In this document: positions 8,770 to 13,767 of the stretch, piece after piece
Numbering within the stretch: the stretch's first letter is position 1
How the letters are laid out: each line of letters opens with the position of its first letter
From: Flavobacteriales bacterium
GTDB taxonomy: Bacteria > Bacteroidota > Bacteroidia > Flavobacteriales_E > Vicingaceae
Reading direction: 5' to 3'
DNA: 13,767 bases
Assembly (NCBI GenBank): GCA_002402165.1
Contig: NVVI01000020.1
Span: 40,368 to 54,134 of the forward strand
Made by a program: the position numbers and the translations under genes
The notes under the pieces: generated by a model
Seen by the model: only the letters and a program-made list of their open reading frames with translations
What the model was told of the DNA's origin: nothing
Databases searched by the model: none

Positions 8770-9151
8770 TTTGAATTCCTTTTACAGCAGATCCCATATT
8801 ACATGAGCCGGTAAAATTCGCTCCTGGTTCTATAGATAATTTATTGGTATTAATATCACTGCTAATATTAGCTGTAGATTTTAATTGTAATAACTCCTTA
8901 ACAGTTAATTTAGCTTTAATCGTTCCAGAAATATCTGCATTTTTACATGTAATTTCACCCTCTACAATCCCACTTGGACCTACAACAACTTTTCCTTGTG
9001 ATATCAATGTTCCATTCAATGTTCCATCAATTCTGATATCACCAGAACAGGTTACATCTCCTTTTATTTCTGTTCCTTTTCTAATTATATTAATTGCCGG
9101 ACTCTCTACTTCGTTATTTCTTGCCATTTGTTCTGAATTTTTCTTAAACAT
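8726..9151 (-). CDS. Bactofilin (polymer-forming cytoskeletal protein)
   Basis: At 141 residues this is a typical bactofilin (PF04519): a short disordered N-terminus (1-17), then a right-handed beta-helix core of about 100 residues with short repeating turns such as GDVTCSGDIRIDGTLNG, GKVVVGPSGIVEGEITC, ADISGTIKAKLTV and ANISSDINTNKLSIEPGA, and a charged tail. Bactofilins polymerise without nucleotide on the inner face of the membrane and position cell-wall enzymes; in several bacteria they are encoded beside M23 peptidases, and one lies about 2.8 kb away here. The tail (after about residue 126) is encoded by the same DNA as the basic start of AtpZ. A promoter-like site lies 23 bases upstream. 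A second Met at residue 9 (9127) is an alternative start. Confidence 0.93.
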   Translation of the reverse strand: MFKKNSEQMARNNEVESPAINIIRKGTEIKGDVTCSGDIRIDGTLNGTLISQGKVVVGPSGIVEGEITCKNADISGTIKAKLTVKELLQLKSTANISSDINTNKLSIEPGANFTGSCNMGSAVKGIQNEEKEEVLEKAQTA

Positions 9152-9174
9152 TAAGTTTTATCTTTTTGTTTGAA

Positions 9175-9205
9175 CAAAGATAATAATTAAAAAATTATAG
9201 CTCAA
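9175..9205 (-). promoter_or_regulatory. Candidate promoter of the bactofilin-atpZ-AtpI-position cluster
   Basis: Read on the minus strand, TTG (9205-9203) is followed after 20 bases by TATCTTTG (9182-9175), a full match to TTG-N(19-20)-TAnnTTTG. Transcription would start near 9169, about 18 bases before the bactofilin ATG. The -33 part lies in the last codons of the SprE/PorW-like gene and the -7 part in the 43-base gap after it, so the cluster can be expressed separately even if read-through from upstream also occurs. Confidence 0.6.
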
Positions 9206-11786
9206 CTTCAAAATTTTCCTTAAAGAAACTAGTATATCCTTTAACATCTTTATTTTTATAAAAGAGTGCAAAGTTTTTTTGAGATATCAATAAATATTGA
9301 TATTCATTTAGATTGATTTCTTTAAGGTTATCATTGTTTAGTTTAAAAGATTTGAAATAATCAATTGCAGCCTCGTAACCTTTTAATTTTTTAACAATAA
9401 TAATTTGATTTTCAGGGTCTAATAAAATGCTGCTTACATTATAAGTTTTTCCACTATAGTATTTCGAATTAAAATTAGAAATATCTATTTTATGCTTATT
9501 TGCCTTGTTATCTTTTCCAGGCATAATTAATATAAAATTAAAATCAGCATCAAACACATGGTTGTAAGGAATAGAATTAGAGGCTTCTTCTGTGCCAATT
9601 TTGATTCCATTTTTAATTAATTCTAAAATTCTTTTAGCTTCAGTACTTACTTCAGATTCAGGATAAGAAACAATTACATTTTTTAATGCTAATTTGAATG
9701 TGTCGATAGTATTGATATGACCAATAGCCATTGCTGCTAGGAAATCAAAATGATCTTGGAGGTGGTTGTCTGCAAAAATTGACTTGGCTTTTTCGCATCG
9801 AATTAACACTTTGTTATAAAGCTCGTCATCATACATGCTATAGACTATGCTATAGTAATTATCAACACGCTTTCTGTTTTCTCGAGTAACTTTATTATAT
9901 GTTGGGTCTTGAATGATTCGTGCGTATTCACTTTCCGGGTAATTATCTAAGATTAGGTTTTTATATTTTTGCTTCATCACATCATCATCTATTAATAAAC
10001 TTATTCTATATAGATTATACCATGAAGGAAGTTTGTAGCGGCAAGTGTCATATCTTGAAATTAATTCTTTAAAGGATATGATAGAATTTTTATAATCTTG
10101 AAAATCTTCACGATAAATATTACCTAAGGCATATAATGATTCTATTATTTTATTGTGAGAAACATTCATTTTCTCGTCTGTTAGTGGGATGTATTGTAAA
10201 TAATATTCAGGGATGGTTTTTTCATTAATAATAGTGCTGTCATTTAAAGTTGTTGAGTCTAAATCATCTTCTAAATCGTCATCAAATGAAGCTACAGTTT
10301 CTTTGTTGCTTCTTCTCCAATTATCTTCTAGTTTTCTATTCCCCCAATTTTTTCTAAAATCGGTAAAACCAAAACCTAATGTAGTAGTGTTATAAAAATA
10401 CCATTTTCCACTATTAGGTAAGTTGCCAGCTATACCAGTATTATTAACTGAAATAATTTGATTGTCATTTTCTAATTCAGCTTTTTTTCGTTCTTCTTCA
10501 TCAATAGCTTCTTGAACTAATTTTTCTATTACTTCATTTCTATAGCTTTCATTACTAGCCAATTTTTGTAGGCTATCTTCTTCCTGAACAATTAATATAT
10601 TGTCGACTAAGCGTGTTAATGCTTTGCTTCGTTCATAAATTGTTTCATACCTTGAATAGTCTTCTGGCAAAACTGTTAAACAACTGTCATAATATGCTTG
10701 TGATTCCATATAAAGTGGCTTGTTGTAAAACAGCTCCCCTAGTCTTAAATAAGAAAGTGCTTTTTGTTTATTATTAGAGACGCTTAATGCTGCTGATTTC
10801 TGTAGGTGATAAATGCCTTTTTCTTCATCCCCTTCTTTAAAAGCAATATCGGCTAAAGCATAATGAATTTGGTCTAAGAAATCAGAATTTTTACCATCTT
10901 TAACCATTTTAGATAACATTTTTTTGATGTCTTTTTGTTCCCCTGATGCAGGGTCAAACGATAATGCTCGACTAATTTTAGCATTAAACATCATATCATA
11001 CCTTGGCTTCAATTTTATTACTTTTGAGAATAATTCTGATGCTTTTCCAAACTCTTTTTTCTTCAGCCAAAGTTGTGCTAAAACATAATTAAATCGTCTT
11101 TTAGTTTTTCTTTTTTTTGTGGTTTCTAATGCCTTAGTAAGTTTAGTTATTGCATCATCGTAATTGTGTTTTTTGATATAAAAATTAGCATGTAACGCAT
11201 TAAATTCACTACTGTACTTTTTTGGAACGCCTTGCTCTTCAATTAATGTTAAATAAGATTCGGACTTGTTCATATTGCCTAATTCAATATGAGTTCTAGC
11301 TAACCATATTAATGCTTCATATTTTACATCTTCTTTTTTAAAAGCTTTAGCTACATATTCAAAAACCTCTTCTCCTAAAAAGTATTCTTGCTTGTAAAAA
11401 CGAGCTTTACCCATTAGCATATAATTATCATCAATCCAACGATTATATTCTTCTTTTTTGATAAACATCGAGTGTCTATCTATTACGGTAGATGTCTTTT
11501 CAATAATTTTATCCATGTCAGGATACATGGATTTTGATTGGGCTTCATCGGGATATATAAAAAGTGGAATTATTTCAGAAAAGTCATATTTATACTCATC
11601 ATAAATACGATTTTTATTGGTTTTGTAAATTTCTTTTGCATTAAAATATCCGTTATAACGCGATACGGTATGCTGATAAGCTCTATGAGTAAATCCTTTC
11701 TTTTTTTTAGAGCATCCTAAAAGAGCAATAGTAAGTAATACTATAGTGATTAATCCTATATTTAAGTTCTTTTTCAAGCCGTGCAA
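9195..11786 (-). CDS. porW: SprE/PorW-like TPR lipoprotein (T9SS/gliding-associated)
   Basis: The 863-residue protein starts with a lipoprotein signal: basic KK, a hydrophobic stretch (about 10-21) and lipobox LLGC with the acylated cysteine at C25. The next residues are SKKKKG, with no acidic surface-export signal, so it probably faces the periplasm. After the conserved-looking GFTHRAYQHTVSRYNGYFNA (31-50) come TPR-type helical repeats (about 120-380), a charged low-complexity linker (about 420-550), more TPR-like helices (about 555-680) and a C-terminal domain (about 755-863). Overall form and N-terminus match SprE of Flavobacterium johnsoniae and PorW of Porphyromonas, which link the T9SS motor to the outer-membrane translocon. 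No ATG is available: candidate starts are TTG at 11786 or TTG at 11777, the latter giving 860 residues and a good signal peptide. Assignment rests on recognition, not a search. Confidence 0.8.
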   Translation of the reverse strand: MHGLKKNLNIGLITIVLLTIALLGCSKKKKGFTHRAYQHTVSRYNGYFNAKEIYKTNKNRIYDEYKYDFSEIIPLFIYPDEAQSKSMYPDMDKIIEKTSTVIDRHSMFIKKEEYNRWIDDNYMLMGKARFYKQEYFLGEEVFEYVAKAFKKEDVKYEALIWLARTHIELGNMNKSESYLTLIEEQGVPKKYSSEFNALHANFYIKKHNYDDAITKLTKALETTKKRKTKRRFNYVLAQLWLKKKEFGKASELFSKVIKLKPRYDMMFNAKISRALSFDPASGEQKDIKKMLSKMVKDGKNSDFLDQIHYALADIAFKEGDEEKGIYHLQKSAALSVSNNKQKALSYLRLGELFYNKPLYMESQAYYDSCLTVLPEDYSRYETIYERSKALTRLVDNILIVQEEDSLQKLASNESYRNEVIEKLVQEAIDEEERKKAELENDNQIISVNNTGIAGNLPNSGKWYFYNTTTLGFGFTDFRKNWGNRKLEDNWRRSNKETVASFDDDLEDDLDSTTLNDSTIINEKTIPEYYLQYIPLTDEKMNVSHNKIIESLYALGNIYREDFQDYKNSIISFKELISRYDTCRYKLPSWYNLYRISLLIDDDVMKQKYKNLILDNYPESEYARIIQDPTYNKVTRENRKRVDNYYSIVYSMYDDELYNKVLIRCEKAKSIFADNHLQDHFDFLAAMAIGHINTIDTFKLALKNVIVSYPESEVSTEAKRILELIKNGIKIGTEEASNSIPYNHVFDADFNFILIMPGKDNKANKHKIDISNFNSKYYSGKTYNVSSILLDPENQIIIVKKLKGYEAAIDYFKSFKLNNDNLKEINLNEYQYLLISQKNFALFYKNKDVKGYTSFFKENFEVEL

Positions 11787-11884
11787 AAGTGCTAAATAAA
11801 CTACTTAACCCATAGTTTATTATATATAACTGCTAAAATACTTATTAGTTGTAAAATATGGTAGAAAATCAGCAGGATTAGTTC

Positions 11885-11917
11885 TTGCCTTTTGTTATTC
11901 TTGATTCGGTATATTTG
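11885..11917 (+). promoter_or_regulatory. Candidate promoter of the M23 peptidase gene
   Basis: TATATTTG at 11910-11917 matches the Bacteroidota -7 consensus TAnnTTTG exactly. Possible -33 elements are TTG at 11885-11887 (22-base spacer) or TTTG at 11891-11894 (15-base spacer); neither spacing is ideal. Only 11 bases separate the -7 element from the ATG at 11929, so the leader would be about 5-8 bases long. It lies in the 142-base divergent gap between this gene and the SprE/PorW-like gene. Confidence 0.6.
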
Positions 11918-11928
11918 CAGATATTATT

Positions 11929-12795
11929 ATGGTAGAGTTTAAAGATAAGCCTAAAAAATTTCAACGATTAAAGCACAAGTATCGTTTGGTAATTTTAAAT
12001 GATGACACATTTGAAGAAAAATTTTCGTTGAGGCTTTCTCAATTGAATGTATTTGTGTTTGTTGGTATGAGCTCTCTATTATTGATATTACTGGTTATAT
12101 TATTGATTGCATTTACTCCATTAAGAGAGTTTATTCCTGGTTATGCAAATGTAAGTGTTAGAAAACAAGGGGTTGAGAATTTCTTAAAAAGTGATTCTAT
12201 TGATGTAGTTTTAGCAGAGAATAACCTTTATATTGATAATATAAAGCACATTATACAAGGTGATCCGATTGAGTTTGATGATAAAACATATATAGATTCT
12301 TCCGTAAATTATGCTGCCATTAAGAATGAACCTATTGAAGAGGATTCTGTGCTGAGAAACATGATAGAAACAGAGGAAAAGTATAATTTATTTAGTAAGG
12401 CCGGTAGTACACCAGGGAATATCAGCAGCTTTATTTTTTTACAACCATTAAAAGGAACAGTTACTAATCGGTTTAACATTAAAAAGCAACATTTTGGAAT
12501 TGATGTTGTAGCACCAAAAAATGAGGCTATAAAAGCAACGTTGGATGGAACTGTAATTTTTGCCGAATGGACTGTTGAGACAGGTCATGTAATACAATTA
12601 CAACATGCGGATAACATTGTATCTATTTATAAGCATAATTCTGTGTTACACAAAAAAGTAGGGAGCCATGTTAAAGCTGGTGAAGTGATTGCTATTGTGG
12701 GTAACTCTGGCGAACTTTCTACTGGACCACATTTGCATTTTGAGTTATGGTACAACGGAATTCCTATCAATCCTGAGGATTACATGATGTTTTAG
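11929..12795 (+). CDS. Membrane-anchored M23 (LytM-type) peptidoglycan endopeptidase
   Basis: This 288-residue protein has a basic cytoplasmic N-terminus (1-40), one membrane helix (about 41-62), a periplasmic linker (63-170) and a C-terminal M23 domain (about 171-288). All zinc and catalytic residues are visible: H188 and D192 in HFGID, H236 in IYKHN, and H268/H270 in GPHLHFEL. It should therefore be an active zinc endopeptidase that cuts peptide cross-links in the cell wall, held to the inner membrane. No LysM or separate binding domain is seen. The N-terminal block KHKYRLVILNDDTFEEK with FTPLREFIPGY after the helix is, to my knowledge, typical of a Bacteroidota M23 subfamily and supports the ATG chosen. 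It is divergent from the SprE/PorW-like gene, near bactofilin, and convergent with the broken SGNH gene, the two stop codons overlapping. Confidence 0.93.
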   Translation: MVEFKDKPKKFQRLKHKYRLVILNDDTFEEKFSLRLSQLNVFVFVGMSSLLLILLVILLIAFTPLREFIPGYANVSVRKQGVENFLKSDSIDVVLAENNLYIDNIKHIIQGDPIEFDDKTYIDSSVNYAAIKNEPIEEDSVLRNMIETEEKYNLFSKAGSTPGNISSFIFLQPLKGTVTNRFNIKKQHFGIDVVAPKNEAIKATLDGTVIFAEWTVETGHVIQLQHADNIVSIYKHNSVLHKKVGSHVKAGEVIAIVGNSGELSTGPHLHFELWYNGIPINPEDYMMF

Positions 12796-13280
12796 TTATT
12801 TAGAAAAATTAATTTTTCTAAATAAGAAGCTAAACTTGTAGACATAACTTCGTTTCCTGTAGAATTGAGATGGAGATGATCAACATATAGTGAATCAATT
12901 CCAATAAATTGTTTTGCAAAATCATGGCTTACCACAATGCTATCTTTTTGAGGATAGTTAATGATTAATGAATCAATAATGTCATAAGCTTCACAAATTT
13001 TATCATGATCTAGTCTTTGAAACGAGTATAAGATTTTTTTTTGTTCTTCTTTACTATTGTTTTTATTGATAAGTCTGGGCTGAGTAAACAAGATAGGTTT
13101 TGCTCCAATTAATTTACATGTATGAACAAATAAATCAAGGTTTAAATTAAACTGCTCAACTGCGTAAGGAGAAATTTCAAGTCCTTTCTGTGGTTGATGT
13201 TTAATTCCTTCAACGCCTAATCCTTCAAATTGAAAATGTCTTTTCATCCTTAGGTTTTTTATAAGAAAAACCTGGTCCAC
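12792..13280 (-). pseudogene. C-terminal fragment of a broken SGNH/GDSL-hydrolase-like gene
   Basis: This 162-codon frame carries the end of an SGNH-type fold: a helix, the strand KPILFTQPRLI (61-71), and block V VDHLHLNSTGNEV with the D134-x-x-H137 pair of the catalytic triad. Blocks I-III, which hold the catalytic serine, oxyanion Gly and Asn, are absent. Its first 17 or so codons read, in another frame, the same DNA that encodes the end of the N-terminal fragment (56-base overlap), so the ATG at 13280 is probably not a real ancestral start. Homologous reading seems to begin near FEGLGVEGIKHQP (18-30). It is therefore best read as the remnant after an internal, frame-changing deletion. Translation as a small protein cannot be excluded. 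Its final codons form half of a 30-bp palindrome. Confidence 0.7.
12796..12825. repeat. 30-bp perfect palindrome at the convergent gene ends
   Basis: TTATTTAGAAAAATT (12796-12810) is followed directly by its exact reverse complement (12811-12825). It begins one base after the M23 stop codon and overlaps the last codons of the SGNH fragment. Being symmetric, it would fold alike in transcripts from either strand, and the 3' arm contains a run of five U. A bidirectional terminator is the simplest inference, although no U-tract follows the stem. A protein-binding site is the alternative. Confidence 0.65.
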
Positions 13281-13620
13281 GATAGCCTTGATTTAGCTGG
13301 TGACTAACTTTTCCTTTTAAGTATGGATAGTATATAGTTTGGGAATTTTGTGGAAGTTTAGTCCTAGAAAATATGGCGTTTTCATATGGAATAGAGGCAT
13401 CATAAAGTTCTTGAGTAGTAAGTACAGGTTTTATTCTTAGTACAAATTCTATATAAAAAATAGTAGAAAAAATGAATATTAAAGTAATTATCAAATTGCC
13501 TAATCTTTCTTTTCGGTTAGCAAATTCAAAAAACTTTTTTTTGTAACCTAAAATTCCTAGTGTGCCTAAAACTAAACTTAGGACTAGTATATAAATCTGT
13601 ACTCTAAGAATATTCTCCAA
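13225..13620 (-). pseudogene. N-terminal fragment of a broken SGNH/GDSL-hydrolase-like gene
   Basis: The 131-codon frame encodes two hydrophobic helices (about 8-25 and 42-63) and then a short soluble part with NQGYRGPGFSYKKPKDEKTFSI, stopping at TGA. In membrane-anchored SGNH proteins of this group the sequence RGPEF..KKPKD..RI normally leads straight into the first catalytic block GGSTT; here the frame ends exactly where that block should begin. The rest of the fold continues in another frame in the downstream fragment, without blocks I-III. The only starts available are non-ATG (TTG at 13620; no ATG up to the upstream in-frame stop), and no TAnnTTTG promoter is visible in the 147 bases before it, which fits decay. 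Family identity is from recognition of the flanking motifs. Confidence 0.7.
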
Positions 13621-13700
13621 ATAATAAAAATGAATATCACCGAAAACGTTTTTTATTGCATACGAATTTATTGAAGTTGTTTAAAGTCGAATGTTGAAAA

Positions 13701-13750
13701 GAAAGAACAATACTAAAATATTGATACTCAACAATTAGTATTATTCTTTC
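13701..13750. repeat. Long inverted repeat in the right-hand non-coding end
   Basis: The arms GAAAGAACAATACTAA (13701-13716) and TTAGTATTATTCTTTC (13735-13750) pair over 16 positions with one mismatch, which becomes a G-U pair in minus-strand RNA. The 18-base loop contains a smaller dyad, TTGA/TCAA (13721-13724 and 13728-13731). On the minus strand the stem is followed by TTTTC, so it may terminate a gene lying to the right of the window. The rest of 13621-13767 holds no gene or promoter I can support. Confidence 0.55.
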
Positions 13751-13767
13751 AAAAAACACAATGATAA

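Noticed and set aside
8844..9173. Plus-strand open frame of 109 codons opposite bactofilin
   Set aside because: It is the antisense shadow of the beta-helix repeats; the minus-strand bactofilin is unmistakable.
13640..13767. Minus-strand open stretch of about 42 codons running in from the right edge and ending near 13640
   Set aside because: The translation (IIVFFERIILIVEYQYF...) shows no recognisable C-terminus, crosses the inverted repeat, and such length is easily open by chance in this AT-rich DNA.

Overview
The window is AT-rich chromosomal DNA from a member of the Bacteroidota, most likely order Flavobacteriales; I cannot resolve the family. Four things point there: an F1Fo ATP synthase operon in the order a-c-b-delta-alpha-gamma with beta and epsilon absent; a subunit a with a signal peptide and a long extracytoplasmic N-terminus; a TPR lipoprotein of the SprE/PorW type, found with the type IX secretion (T9SS) and gliding machinery; and three promoter-like sites of the Bacteroidota form TTG-N(about 20)-TAnnTTTG.

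Layout, left to right. Positions 1-2918 (minus) hold the first 972 residues of a very large multi-pass sensor kinase-like protein, cut by the window edge inside its HAMP domain. A clear Rho-independent terminator at 2962-2996 closes the ATP synthase operon, which runs on the minus strand as atpB-atpE-atpF-atpH-atpA-atpG (8024 down to 3017). Its candidate promoter is at 8077-8106, and a 15-bp perfect hairpin lies between atpE and atpF. Just upstream is a compact minus-strand cluster, bactofilin - atpZ - four-TM AtpI-position protein, whose genes overlap one another and which has its own promoter-like site. Next comes the 863-residue SprE/PorW-like lipoprotein gene (11786 down to 9195), which has no ATG start. 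Divergent from it is a plus-strand M23 peptidase gene (11929-12795) with a complete metal-binding site. It ends tail to tail, at a 30-bp perfect palindrome, with a broken SGNH-hydrolase-like gene (13620 down to 12792) that has lost its catalytic-serine region. The last 147 bases hold a long inverted repeat and no gene I can support.

Together the genes cover energy conversion (Fo and most of F1, plus assembly or ion factors) and the cell envelope (T9SS lipoprotein, bactofilin, peptidoglycan hydrolase). A bactofilin near an M23 peptidase recalls the cell-shape modules of other bacteria. The region looks like ordinary core genome. I see no tRNA, rRNA, CRISPR array, insertion sequence or phage gene. 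The most notable features are the decayed SGNH gene, several strong dyad symmetries and the 44-bp bactofilin/atpZ coding overlap; none of these amounts to a clearly new system.
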